Part shown: piece after piece, positions 21,801 to 29,100 of the stretch
Position numbering within the stretch: position 1 is the stretch's first letter
How the letters are laid out: the number at the start of each line of letters is the position of its first letter
Origin: Fistularia commersonii
Taxonomy: Eukaryota > Chordata > Actinopteri > Syngnathiformes > Fistulariidae
Length of the DNA stretch: 64,000 bases
Assembly (NCBI GenBank): GCA_037954325.1
Contig: JBBMNZ010000009.1
Location: 9,592,001 to 9,656,000 of the forward strand
Direction of reading: 5' to 3'
Notes under the pieces: model-generated
Database searches by the model: none
Seen by the model: the letters and a program-made list of their open reading frames with translations, nothing else
Told to the model about the DNA's origin: nothing
Position numbers and translations under genes: made by a program

Positions 21801-21913
21801 GGGGTTCCTAGAGTCTGTCGTCGATGGCGCAGGATTTTCTTCACCAATCCAGCATTAGACGAGAAGAGGAGAGCGGTCAGGAGGATGTATCTTAGAAGAC
21901 CTTTGGCCGCCAT
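107..21913 (-). CDS. tnc: Tenascin-C, coding part in window (3' end missing)
   Basis: Secreted extracellular-matrix glycoprotein that assembles into six-armed oligomers and modulates cell adhesion, migration and repair. Twenty-one coding exons join in one open frame of 5889 nt (1963 codons) with GT/AG junctions: signal peptide and assembly domain (1-157), EGF-like repeats (158-592), FN1-FN5 (593-1040), seven variable FNIII domains V1-V7 (1041-1742), FN6, FN7 and half of FN8 (1743-1963). The long EGF array, the C- and D-type variable domains and the N-terminal GENQIVFTHRINIPR segment identify tenascin-C rather than TNR, TNN or TNX; TNR has only about four and a half EGF repeats. The FN8 second half and fibrinogen globe are off the window. 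Exons V1-V7 all begin and end in phase 1, so any can be skipped without a frameshift. Some fish carry two tnc copies; I cannot say which this is. Confidence 0.96.
346..489 (-). CDS. tnc: tnc exon: FN7, second half
   Basis: Encodes HVSGNTVEFAMSSLLPGTPY followed by TVRVHAVKEDQKS, the C-terminal half of FN7 (human VSGNTVEYALTDLEPATEY). An acceptor at 489 gives 144 nt, the same length as the FN6 second-half exon, and a domain length equal to human; an alternative AG three bases upstream would add one residue. Donor is CTG|GTGGGT. Confidence 0.9.
626..745 (-). CDS. tnc: tnc exon: FN7, first half
   Basis: Encodes ALDTPTGLTAINVTDNSALL then LWQPSVATVDGYVIVYTADA, matching human FN7 (LDGPSGLVTANITDSEAL). 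120 nt, phase 1 to phase 1. The donor I chose, GCAT|GTGTGT, is weak by consensus, but it is the one that joins in frame to the next exon with a human-like length. Confidence 0.87.
826..969 (-). CDS. tnc: tnc exon: FN6, second half
   Basis: Encodes GSPLTVTVDGDVMEALLPNM then SPGKLYQVTVSAVKGLEESD, the C-terminal half of FN6 (human [20 protein letters not shown]). 144 nt, phase 1 to phase 1, acceptor GACAG|GA, donor CCG|GTGGGC. Confidence 0.92.
1094..1216 (-). CDS. tnc: tnc exon: FN6, first half
   Basis: Encodes ALTTPRGLHFSEVTESSAIV then HWTMLGAPVDNYRVTYVPFEG, matching human FN6 ([20 protein letters not shown]). 123 nt, phase 1 to phase 1; acceptor CTCAAG|CA, donor GGAG|GTGAGA. This is the first constant domain after the variable block. 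Confidence 0.9.
1414..1686 (-). CDS. tnc: tnc variable FNIII exon V7 (domain D type)
   Basis: A single-exon 91-residue FNIII domain, beginning EAEPEVEHLFVSDSTADSFR and containing MFDRFVIKIRDSKRL and TEYEIELYGIS. It is the clear counterpart of human variable domain D (AEPEVDNLLVSDATPDGFR). The human D peptide VFDNFVLK, reported to promote neurite outgrowth, corresponds to MFDRFVIK here (1580-1603). 273 nt, phase 1-1, so it can be skipped cleanly. Donor ACAG|GTATAT. Confidence 0.94.
1687..3408 (-). other. tnc intron between V6 and V7
   Basis: Non-coding intron of 1.7 kb. It holds T-homopolymer tracts near 2127 and 2520 and a short stretch near 2510-2620 resembling a degenerate fish DNA-transposon end. 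The rest is AT-rich sequence in which I see no gene or RNA. Confidence 0.8.
2512..2625. mobile_element. Possible degenerate DNA-transposon fragment
   Basis: Reads TGGTAACACTTT, then a T tract, then GGTTACATTAACTAACAT. This resembles the terminal part of a non-autonomous element common in fish that starts TGGTAACACTTT and is rich in TTAACTAACATT-type words. No second terminus is evident. Confidence 0.3.
3409..3723 (-). CDS. tnc: tnc variable FNIII exon V6 (domain C type) with Gln-rich insertion
   Basis: An FNIII domain starting APLPKVENLTISNVTPYGFR and ending with WGLITGIGYEVRLTGV, orthologous to human variable domain C (ALPLLENLTISDINPYGF, LITGIGYEVMVSG). The exon is 315 nt (105 codons), against 273 nt for V3, V4, V5 and V7. 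The extra 14 residues form a Gln/Glu/Ser-rich run (about QHQEQQQEQQLASSSGG) just after the core Trp, in the loop before the next strand. Acceptor TTCAG|CT, donor ACAG|GTACCG, phase 1-1. Confidence 0.93.
3724..5050 (-). other. tnc intron between V5 and V6
   Basis: 1.3 kb of AT-rich intron with a poly-A run near 3885. I see no gene, RNA or recognisable transposon in it. Confidence 0.75.
5051..5323 (-). CDS. tnc: tnc variable FNIII exon V5
   Basis: A 91-residue FNIII domain: EDIPQLGPIDASSVSPHNLS, FDGFVIRVSDSERQSDPMEF, ATGYDIELYGISHGRHT. It resembles the D and AD-type variable domains but has no clear one-to-one human partner. Phase 1-1, acceptor TTCAG|AG, donor ACAG|GTACTG. Only a 127-bp intron separates it from V4. 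Confidence 0.92.
5451..5723 (-). CDS. tnc: tnc variable FNIII exon V4
   Basis: A 91-residue FNIII domain: AEEPDLSRLVVSNVTSDRVS, KAFDNFIVEVRESALP, ASTGYDIKLYASIGG. The FDNF core and TGYDI(K/E)LY segment ally it with V5 and V7. Phase 1-1, acceptor TGTAG|CT, donor ACAG|GTATTT. Confidence 0.92.
5724..7400 (-). other. tnc intron between V3 and V4
   Basis: 1.7 kb AT-rich intron with poly-T runs near 6727 and 7040. A GC-richer patch lies at about 6520-6620. No gene or transposon recognised. Confidence 0.75.
7401..7673 (-). CDS. tnc: tnc variable FNIII exon V3 (domain B type)
   Basis: A 91-residue FNIII domain: VNQPVVGKLYVSKLTSESFT, FDGFILEIIDSDWLMEPREF, NTDYVAYLYGMYKGSRT. It is closest to human variable domain B (EIGNLNVSDITPESFNLSW, TFTIEIIDSNRLLE). 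Two N-glycosylation sequons (NISH, NVTS) lie mid-domain. The YLYGMYKGS strand closely matches V2. Phase 1-1, acceptor TTTAG|TG, donor ACAG|GTATTT. Confidence 0.93.
7674..9819 (-). other. tnc intron between V2 and V3
   Basis: 2.1 kb intron. The 8150-9060 part is noticeably richer in CG dinucleotides than the flanks, and a short imperfect GGATGG-rich stretch lies at 9120-9165. No coding signal recognised. Confidence 0.7.
9820..10095 (-). CDS. tnc: tnc variable FNIII exon V2
   Basis: A 92-residue FNIII domain: EELRPTALNLSISDITWEGF, GEFDSYVIEVTNVDNLAESQ, NTSYVVGLYGMYQGSFFEPV. TWEGF recalls the human A-type domains (VGWDGLRLNW), whereas the YGMYQGS strand is shared with V3. Phase 1-1, acceptor ACCAG|AG, donor ACAG|GTACCT. 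Confidence 0.92.
10557..10979 (-). CDS. tnc: tnc variable FNIII exon V1 with Pro/Ser/Thr-rich N-terminal linker
   Basis: The first variable exon, 423 nt (141 codons), much longer than the 273-nt norm. The C-terminal ~90 residues are an FNIII domain (DILGNLTVTNVTSTSVSLAW, FDSFLVELSTPSE, ATAYNITLRG) like human A-type domains. The first ~50 residues, from AVKPTPSDVLTLTLKDTPPT through RPPPPTDTAAMSSEPTESS, are low-complexity and rich in Pro, Ser and Thr, with no FNIII fold. The acceptor CCGTAG|CA at 10979 is in frame with FN5; acceptors nearer the FNIII part are less convincing. Several NxS/T sequons are present. Donor ACAG|GTATAT, phase 1-1. Confidence 0.85.
11596..11859 (-). CDS. tnc: tnc exon: FN5
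   Basis: Constant FNIII domain of 88 residues: DLDPPRDLVQTSSSESSIAL, RWRKPRAKVTGYRLAY, LNPGTSYTISLMAERGHRRS. It aligns with human FN5 ([20 protein letters not shown]). Acceptor GTTAG|AC, donor ACAG|GTGAGC, phase 1-1. In human FN5 binds heparin; the cluster RGHRR here fits a basic surface. Confidence 0.93.
12517..12606 (-). CDS. tnc: tnc exon: FN4, second half
   Basis: A 90-nt exon encoding [20 protein letters not shown] then SLPTTINAAT, nearly identical to human FN4 ([20 protein letters not shown]). Acceptor TGCAG|GC, donor CGG|GTGAGA, phase 1-1. The intron upstream of it is loaded with a tetranucleotide array and a deleted transposon. Confidence 0.93.
12639..12890. repeat. (GATA)n/(GGAT)n/(GGAC)n compound tetranucleotide array
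   Basis: About 250 bp of tandem GATA, GGAT and finally GGAC units, starting 33 bp upstream (on the gene strand) of the FN4 second-half exon. On the minus strand it reads as a spurious open frame of Tyr-Leu-Ser-Ile / Pro-Ser-Ile-His repeats. Confidence 0.98.
13090..13449. mobile_element. Internally deleted Tc1/mariner element (MITE-like)
   Basis: Terminal inverted repeats CACTGCTCAAAAAAATAAAG (from 13092) and its complement ending GAGCAGT at 13448 bound about 360 bp inside the FN4 intron, flanked by TA-rich sequence. The ends match a fish Tc1/mariner family whose full-length copies encode a transposase; here the coding interior is gone. The surviving inner parts (near CATCCTAGATCTAAATGAA and GACTTGGAGTTACATTGTG) are the family's two ends joined by a deletion. 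Confidence 0.9.
13523..13708 (-). CDS. tnc: tnc exon: FN4, first half
   Basis: Encodes ALDAPKDLISVSQSFESITL then EWKNSRADAGSYRVKYSPIS, matching human FN4 ([32 protein letters not shown]). 186 nt, phase 1-1, acceptor TGCAG|CC, donor CTG|GTTAGT. Confidence 0.93.
14104..14373 (-). CDS. tnc: tnc exon: FN3 (RGD domain)
   Basis: A 90-residue FNIII domain: RIAGPRHLAVKDVTDSSALV, APADEVTVAYGPSDD, LRPDTEYRVTLVSRRGDVSS. It matches human FN3 (IEVKDVTDTTALI, SLISRRGDMSSNP). The integrin-binding tripeptide RGD is present at 14141-14149 (about residue 845). The human AEIDGIEL motif for integrin alpha9beta1 aligns with APADEVTVA, so it is not conserved. Acceptor CCAG|GA, donor ACAG|GTTGGG, phase 1-1. Confidence 0.95.
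14374..17254 (-). other. tnc intron between FN2 and FN3
   Basis: A 2.9 kb intron. It contains an AC/AT microsatellite near 16213-16310 and T runs near 16170 and 17080. I found no gene, RNA or recognisable transposon in the rest. Confidence 0.75.
16213..16310. repeat. AC/AT-rich microsatellite
   Basis: An (AC)n run grading into ATAC/ATGT-type purine-pyrimidine alternation, intronic to tnc. Confidence 0.85.
17255..17408 (-). CDS. tnc: tnc exon: FN2, second half
   Basis: Encodes KEENGKVVSILPSSQNQFVQ then SGLGPGQEYEVSINIIKNNTRGP, matching human FN2 ([20 protein letters not shown]). 154 nt, phase 0 in and phase 1 out; acceptor TTCCAG|AAA, donor ACCA|GTGAGT. Confidence 0.93.
18180..18295 (-). CDS. 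tnc: tnc exon: FN2, first half
   Basis: Encodes ALPAPGGLRFTSVRETSVEV then TWDHLDIPFDGWEIYFRHT, matching human FN2 ([20 protein letters not shown]). 116 nt, phase 1 in and phase 0 out; acceptor CCCCAG|CT, donor ACG|GTCAGT. Confidence 0.92.
18599..18862 (-). CDS. tnc: tnc exon: FN1
   Basis: An 88-residue FNIII domain: [52 protein letters not shown]. Very close to human FN1 ([30 protein letters not shown]), the best conserved FNIII domain in the window. Acceptor CCCAG|TG, donor ACAG|GTAACG, phase 1-1. Confidence 0.96.
19444..20748 (-). CDS. tnc: tnc EGF-repeat exon
   Basis: One 1305-nt exon (435 codons, residues about 158-592). It begins VTKPFCNGHGNYSAEICGCR, a partial first repeat, followed by 13 complete 31-residue tenascin-type EGF-like repeats of pattern CPxxCxxRGxCxxGxCxCxxGFxGxDC. 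I count 13.5 repeats, one fewer than the usual human 14.5. The array forms the rigid arm between the assembly domain and FN1. Acceptor GCACAG|TA, donor GAAG|GTGAGA. The array is GC-rich and produces long antisense open frames with no biological support. Confidence 0.97.
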
Positions 21914-21991
21914 GTTAGAGGAAGAATTGCCAAAACTTCCAAAAGCTCGTTGTGTCCTCAGAAGACAAATTTCGGGTGATTATTGACAGAT
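21442..21991 (-). CDS. tnc: tnc exon 2: start codon, signal peptide, assembly domain
   Basis: The coding part is 21442-21913; 21914-21991 is 5' UTR after the acceptor TTTCCAG. The start AACATGG has A at -3 and G at +4. Residues 1-22 are a signal peptide (LLRYILLTALLFSSNAG), then a basic ILRHRRQ run like human VIRHKRQ. Residues 98-114 contain the invariant GENQIVFTHRINIPR. Cys117/119 and Cys147/151/152 flank a short heptad segment (about 121-147) that forms the trimeric coiled coil and links trimers into hexamers. Donor ACAG|GTAAAA, phase 1. Confidence 0.96.
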
Positions 21992-24479
21992 CTGGAAAAG
22001 AAAAGAAAGGAGTCGGTCAAGCAGATGTCACCGCCGTATGTTTTTGTTGAATGTTCACGAAATGAAATTGAAGGTGCACAGGTTATGGTTTTCTGAACAG
22101 CAATTGGACGAAATTTGGCGAAAATATCAACATGACCCATCAAAATGAAAACTTTCCTTGGATCAAACAGTTTGTTAATCCCCGAGGCCACCCAGACCAG
22201 GTTAGTGAGTGGACAACTAACCCTTTTGTGCTGGAACAAAACACAAACACCCACAAACATCTGGATTCTGTTTGTGTTGGGTGCACTCAGTATGCATTTC
22301 CCGGACAAATGATTCAGCATTATTTACAATTGTATAATCTCCAGCTTCATTCAGGAGAGACGGAAACAGCACCAACCTTTTCACAACATCAAATTAATTC
22401 ATATATTGGAGTGTCACTCAGCGGCAGGTCTCTAGATCTTCGTATCTCGAAATCGTCCCGTTTCCTGACAATGAACGTGACCCGCAATTTATCCCCAAGT
22501 ACCAGTAAATATGTTTAATGGCTGTCTGTTGCACATAATTTGCTGAACCTGCCATAAACTAATCTGCGCATGTAAACATATTGGAAAGCCAGTGATGATG
22601 TTACAATGGTTACAGTGTCATCAGTTAACCAGAGGCGAAACAGACCCCGTATGAGACGCTGTCTGGCTCTTCCCAGGAGCCAGTGGGCGCTACAAAGAGG
22701 TCAAAATTATTTACAGAGAGAATAACACAGTTCTAAATCCTCTCTCGGTGAGAGAACAAACTTGGTTAATAAGTAATTTATGACCAATTTGCTGTAAACC
22801 AAACACTGTGAACATTTTTTGGGGGGGGGGATGCGGGTTGGGTTTTTTGACCACCGGCGGTGCCCACACACACACGATATGGAGAAACTCTCCCCCGAGG
22901 GCATTGCCCACACACACTGAACCTGGATCTGATGATAACCCAAGTCTGATGTTGCAGGATCCAGTTATTATGTTACAAACGTAAGTTCCAGTCGTATAAA
23001 AAGTCGATAGAAATAAACCCAAAAAACAAATATGAAAGCCACAGTCAAAGCATGACGTAAACCTTCTCTGAAGAGGTCAGTATTCAAAGAAGCCACACGT
23101 CATCTGGCACATCAGAATCTCAGCTGCTCAGGATGTCAGAGCCTGTTGTTGGCAAACCCACCGGCATTTACACAAACAATAGCGTGGAATGGTGTGAAAA
23201 GTTGAAAAAAAATAACAAAAACTCCATAATTCATCCCATTAATGGTGCTGCTTCAACCCTCAAAACCCTCTTGAATGACTTCATCAGCTGGACACAAAGA
23301 ACACTGTAATTTGTGGCAAACAAATTAGAGTTAATGACAAGCCTCTTCCTTCGGTGCGGGAAAGCATCCTTCGATTATCCAGTCACCCGGAGAGTTCTGA
23401 GAAAGCCCAGAGAGACCAAACCGTCCATGTGCTCGCTTCTCTCTAACTTCTAGGAGCAAACCAGGGGCCAAAATTATGTCAAACGTACAGAATTACTCAC
23501 AGCACAAAATCTGCAGAGTAGATTCTCCTGTCTGTTTGTAAATCTCATTTGTTTTCTCCCTCAGCCTACAGCGAATTGCCTAGTTTTTCATCCTTTACCA
23601 ACAGCAAAGATGATCCAGATTGTAAGTTTTCCCTGCGGCCGACGTGCGTGTATGAATGGGGAGCAGCACTGCCAGTGACAATCGTGCTGTCTGCAAATTC
23701 TGCAAATTCTGACTGGTAGCTGCCGACAGATATGATTAATAGGTTTCCAGAGGAAAGCTGTACGTGTGGCTACGGCTGCGAGAAGACGTGCGGTGCACCT
23801 GGTATCGACGCGTCTGGAAACGATCGCTTTTGGAGAATGTCGTTGTTAAACCATCAGGTAACTAAAGTAGATGTTTAGATGTTGAGTCTCTGTCTGCTCT
23901 TTCTTTCTGTACATGCCGTTGTTAGTGAGAAGACTTTGATTGGAATGACGGATGAGGTCTGATATTTCTGGCATGGAGAAAGATAGACTGAAGTCATGCT
24001 CGTCTAAATAGTCTCTAACCGATGACTAAAAAGCTCCAGACCTCCATTGTGATCTTTTATTGAGACTTGAATTCAAGAGGTCACGTTAAATCAAAGTACT
24101 TAAAGTACTGTAGCGTGCGGTGGGGAGACTGGACGGCGGAATCCTTTGGAAGTGATGATGACTGTGAGGAGCTCCTCCTGGTTCTGGGTTAGAGAACCCC
24201 ATTGTTGAAAAGCTGTATGATGTTGTGCTTGATGTGTGACACCGACGTGCACCGTTAGCTGTCGTAACGGGGGGGGTTTGCCCTCAGTTTAACATTTCGT
24301 GCTGAGAAAGAATCCCCCTGGGTTTCCCTTGTTCATTAACTATCGAATTAAAATCATCCTCTAAAGAGCACAATCCTGAGAGCAACTTATCCTTGATTAG
24401 ATTACTTTGCTTAAAGCCAGCTTGCCACGGAATGGTAGGCTGGTGTACTGGAATGGTGTATTTACTGGTCCGTCCTGAA

Positions 24480-25606
24480 CGTCAGTCACGAAAGAGAGGA
24501 GGCAGAGCTAGAGGTCAGGAAGATCCGCAGATTCCTCATAGAGGATACATCGCAGGTACTCATCCAGGCTCTAGTCATCTCACGTCTGGACTACTGGAAC
24601 TTGCCGGTGCCCAAGCGGTGACCATTAGCCCTCTGGAGCTTATTCAGAAAGCCGCAGCCCACCTGGTGTTCGACCGTCCCAAATTCTCTCACACAACTCC
24701 CCTTCTTATGTCCCTACACTGGCACGCTTCAAGTTAAAGTCCCTGGTGCTGGCCTACCAGGCAGTGAATGGGACAGCCCCGTCTTATCTCGAGGATATGG
24801 TCAAGCCACATGTCCCTACCCGTCCCCTGCGATCTGCCACCTCAGGGTGACCGTCCACCCCATCACTCAGAGCCCCCGGCTGCCGATCAAATCGATCACG
24901 GCTCTTCTCGGCCTTGGCTCCACAGCGTTGGAAGGAACTCCAGAAAAAGGTCAGAACAGCGGGGTCCTGGCCCATCTTTTGCCGTGAGCTGAAAACATAC
25001 CTCTTCACCAAGCACTACCCCACTGATCGCGCTTAGCCCCCAACCCCACCCGGAAAAAAAAAAAAAAAAAAAGATGAAACGAATGTATGTATGCATATGG
25101 TTCTGAGATGGCTATTTGGTAGAGTGGTCACTTCTGACTTCCGACTACTGGTACTTTGGATCTTCGGTGACTGAATTGCACGTTTTGTAAGTCGCTTTGG
25201 ATAAAGCATCTGCCAAATGACTGTAAAGTAACGTAATGAGGTGGCAGAGATGAAGATGCTATGGTTCTCTTTGGGAGTGACCAGGATGGATAGGATCAGG
25301 AATGAGTCTATCAGAGGAACGGCACATGTTAGATGTTTTGGAGAGAAGGTCAGAGAAGCCAGACTGAGATGGTTGGGTCATGGACAGAAGAGGGAGAGTG
25401 AATATATTGCTAGACGGATGCTGGAATCGGAGCTGCCAGGCAGGAGGTCTCAAGGAAGACCAAAGAGAAGATTTATGGATGTACTGAGAGAGGATATGAA
25501 GGAAGCTAGCTGGTGTGAGAGAGAAGGATACTGAGAATAGGGTTAGATGGAGAAGGTTGATTTGCTGTGGCGACCCCTGAAGGGAAAAGCAAAAAAAAGA
25601 AGAAGT
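24480..25606 (+). mobile_element. RTE-type LINE 3' fragment, split by a later insertion
   Basis: The left piece (about 24480-24515) ends GGCAGAGCTAGAGGT; the right piece resumes at 25230 with GTGGCAGAGATGAAGATGCT. Its frame encodes MDRIRNESIRGTAHVRCFGE and RRSQGRPKRRFMDVLREDMK, the C-terminal tail typical of fish RTE-like endonuclease/reverse-transcriptase LINEs. The 3' end reads GCTGTGGCGACCCCTGAAGG followed by an A-rich tail. The exact clade name is from memory of the family; the LINE call itself is secure. Confidence 0.8.
24516..25229 (+). mobile_element. L2-clade LINE 3' fragment inserted in the RTE LINE
   Basis: A frameshifted C-terminal reverse-transcriptase region: the translated plus strand includes QKAAAHLVFDRPKFSHTTPL and SLHWHA, characteristic of fish L2 elements, with CTGGTGCTGGCCTACCAGGC shortly after. 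It ends with the typical tail TGTAAGTCGCTTTGGATAAA (25178 onwards) plus AAATGACTGTAA. The flanking GAGGT on both sides (24511-24515 and 25228-25232) looks like a target-site duplication. Confidence 0.85.
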
Positions 25607-26165
25607 CCTGGACATCAATCAGAGCTCTTCAGCTGTGCAAGCCGCTTCTGTGTCTGCCAACCAGGATTAAACAAGTTCAACACAAAACCCCCCCATCTCT
25701 AAATGCTCCGTCAACCCCTAATGACTGCAACAATAAACATCCAGATTTCCAACCCAAATAGCTGCACACAACTCCGGTAACTTGCGTTGAACCAGGTGGG
25801 CCTCACAGCCAGCTGGTCAGGGATTCCTGCCAGTCCCATAAAGCCATCCAACTTGCCACAAATGTATTTAAAACCAAACAAATCAAATGTAGCCCAAGAC
25901 CATATTTACCAAAATAGCATTCTACAACATCAATATCCATATTAACCTCTAAATCAGAATGACTCATTTCAGTAATCAATCAAAACTGTCTCAAATGCTA
26001 AACACGCTTACCTACAACCTTAGATAACAGTGGAAAATCCACCATTAGTCAAACAGCCTGATGAGGCCAATGATAATCCTTCCTTAGTCACATCACAAGG
26101 AAGTTGTAATTGTAAAATGAAAGGCTTTCGATCAAGTTTACATTAATGCAAACAGATCCTCATAT

Positions 26166-26418
26166 ATTCATGAAGGGGCGGCGTGGAGCAGGGGGTTTCG
26201 AGCGGTCGTCCTTGAAATCGAACATTCTCGGTTTCGATTACCCATTCGAAGTGTTGTTGAGCAAAACACTCAACCACTAACTGCTCCCCTGCCGCTGCTC
26301 AGAAGCTGCCTTCCGGTCATGGTTCATCCACGATGGATTAAATGCAGTGGTCAGATTTCGCAGATGTTTTGCTCTGTGTAAAACTGAATGTGACAATAAA
26401 GGTGTTTCTTCTTCTTCT
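26166..26418 (+). mobile_element. tRNA-derived SINE
   Basis: Begins GGGGCGGCGTGGAGCAGGGG, with TGGAGCAGGGG as a decayed A box. GGTTTCGATTACC, about 50 bp on, resembles a B box with one inserted base. A unit containing TTGAGCAAAACACTCAACC and the tail GACAATAAAGGTGTTTCTTC follow, as in many fish SINEs. Confidence 0.65.
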
Positions 26419-28867
26419 AACCCCAAGAAGTCTTTTTTTATTGAAGTAATATCCGTAAAACAGAAGTACTGTAACATCTATGTATTTTCTAATATGTCAT
26501 CTGATCAAGGGATGCTTAAGTTGGAACTCGTCATTTGAATCCGAGCAATCAACCAATAACAGCTGCTGATCAATGACACAGATATAGAGAGATCAACTAT
26601 GTTCAATGAGGTGAAAGCGAGGTTACGTTCCAATCGGCATCCGTCACCTTTTTTTTTTTGCTAATTTTGTTTTCTTTTCTAAACCTGGGCTGTGAATACA
26701 TTGCCGCACTCAGTCTTGTCCTTGAACTCAGTAAACTAAAAATGGGACACATGATCATTTTATTGCAGATGAGGAGGAAAGTCGACTTTTAACTCGTCTG
26801 TACTGCTGTAAGTTATCACCTCATTTAAGGTGGTGTCACAAATATTTCCCATTACTGTCACCCTGGAGCCTTAAATCTGTTGGACCAGCAGTGTAGTTAT
26901 GAAGGCAGAACCCTCTCATCCATCCTTATTTCCATACTTTGTTGTTGTGAACCCTGACTTGACTTCTGACCTGAAGCCCCCCCCCCCTTACCCTGTCACA
27001 TAATCCGTGAAACCACAGATATAAAACCAAGCTTGAGTTTCACAAGTTCTAACACATCTGGGAAGCGGTTAAGATAAAGGTAGCTTACGGCCAGAGCTGT
27101 AAACTATATCTCCCAGTGTGTTTTGACCCTCACCAACACAGCATGGCTGATAATCTGCAGATTTAGAAATCGCTAAGGAATGAATTCTAAGCTCAGCCCC
27201 GTCTCCACCGTCTCAGCTGTTTTTGGTTTTATCGGTGGTTTGATGTATCCCGCATATATTTGTAATATCACCGTTACACACAAGCGCTTTTGATATTACT
27301 CGGATGAAATAGAACATCGATCACGGCGGACATGAGGCTGACGGAGAGCGACAGTTTGTGGGATGGGGATTGAAATAAATATAACCTGTTCGTTAAGTTA
27401 TAATCCAGAATAGTTTCAGAAGTCTTCCCCTAATACTGGCAGCCAGACGGGAATTTTCCCGCGTGAAAAGGGAAACTGGGAATGTTGGACCTGAAGTGAA
27501 GACATCTGTTTTGCCTAGTCAAAGAAAAAACAAAAAGGAATTGAAGTACTTTCTGTATCCACATTGTTGCTCCGCTGCCTCTGCAAAACTGAAAGTGCTT
27601 TTATTTGAATTACGTGGTCGATTTGCTCTATGTTATGACCTCCATCTATGAGCGAACCAGCGGCTGAAAGCCTCTCGTCTTTGGTTCGCATTCTAGGCGT
27701 GAAAAAACAACGCGGCACGTCGTCTGGATGTGCGTCTTTAGGAAAACATTTGCGGCCGACAGCTCTGTGACAGGATTCTGGTCGGCGGTGAAGATTAATC
27801 CACTCCGTCTGCTTGTTTGTTCATCTGTGATACTGGCATTTCTTATTTTCCATGGATGGCGGAGCACAGGTCTGGGGAGCCGAGCATCTGGAAATCATCT
27901 CAGGAAGTGTAATTGGGGAAGTGACTGTAGCTGATACAACGATAATAGAAAACGCAACGGCGGCGATTTAAAAATTCGGTCACCGCAGCAGGGGACACAT
28001 ACCAGGCCATCCTTTTAAAAGGTACATCTGTGAAGACGGACATGGTTTCTTTACGCTCGAGGAAATCCTTTAACCAAACGAAAAAAGCGTAATTAGATAA
28101 ATGGTGACTTTTTACATAGACTAAACAAATAATAAAATGTAATAACTTTGCAAGTGAAAATGTCCGTACCCCCCTCCCTCCGGCACGCAACCGAACCAAA
28201 AACGTTTTATTTTTTTAAAATGCAATTGAGCATGTGGATGTCTAGCATCGGCGATAGATAAAAACATCTACGAGATGTTTCATATTGATAGGACGGTCAG
28301 TACTTTGTCTTTGGGGAGTTCCTTGCCGCAAACTCCAATGTAGAAAGTTTGGTTGATATTAGCACGCCCTGCTGGTCAGGTTGGGAGCATTTCGCCTAAA
28401 CTTTGGTGTGGTTCAAGGATGTCACATAAAAATGCCAGTAGAAGTGAGAACACGACACATGAATTTCAGCTAATATGAAATCCAGATGAATTCTTTTTAA
28501 CTTTTGGTCGCCTTTTGAGTTGAAGCTATATATCAGCCTGACCATTTCATGGACTTGCATCTTTTCCAGATACACTGCTACTGAATTGAACATTTTAAAG
28601 GTCAAAATGTCCAATGTGAAATATTCAATGGGCTGCTGCGTGTTAATTCCCCACATTAATCCTAACATTTGGTTTGTCGCAAGTTGTGCAATGGATTTTA
28701 GTACATCTACTGACAGGCATATGATGTCACTAGTGACAGCTGAGGTTCATATTTCATTATATTTCTTATACAATTCATATTTCATTATATTTCTTATTCT
28801 TCCTCCTTTCTACTATTATCTATTACTGTCATGTTGGGTTTTTTTTTACTTGAAACTCTGGCACAAC

Positions 28868-28918
28868 AATTTCCTTCGGGATTAATAAAGTTGTTCTCAT
28901 CTCTTCTCATCTCAATAT
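28868..28918 (+). mobile_element. Retroelement-like 3' tail
   Basis: TTTCCTTCGGGATTAATAAA followed by a short CTCAT/CTCTT repeat. This resembles the conserved 3' end of several fish non-LTR elements (CGGGATTAATAAAGT plus a simple repeat). No coding part is attached. Confidence 0.4.
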
Positions 28919-28959
28919 ATTATACATTACCATTCATTCATTAATTATCTATCTGAACA

Positions 28960-29100
28960 ATTTAGGGTCTCCAAGGAACCGAAAGCATAATTACACTGGA
29001 GAACTTGCAAACTCCACACAGATGCCTCCAATTGGAATCAAACCAGGGAGCTTCTTGCTGTGCGGTGACAGCAGTAACCACCTTACCACCTCCTCTCCAC
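28960..29100 (-). mobile_element. SINE-like fragment, minus orientation
   Basis: AACTTGCAAACTCCACACAG and GCTTCTTGCTGTGCGGTGAC are the reverse complement of a widespread fish tRNA-like repeat with a B-box-like element (complement of GGAATCAAACCAGGG). A second copy lies at 46475-46648. Confidence 0.6.

Noticed and set aside
24393..25534. Host gene in tnc intron 1
   Set aside because: The open frames are C-terminal remnants of two LINE families with typical 3' tails, not a cellular gene.
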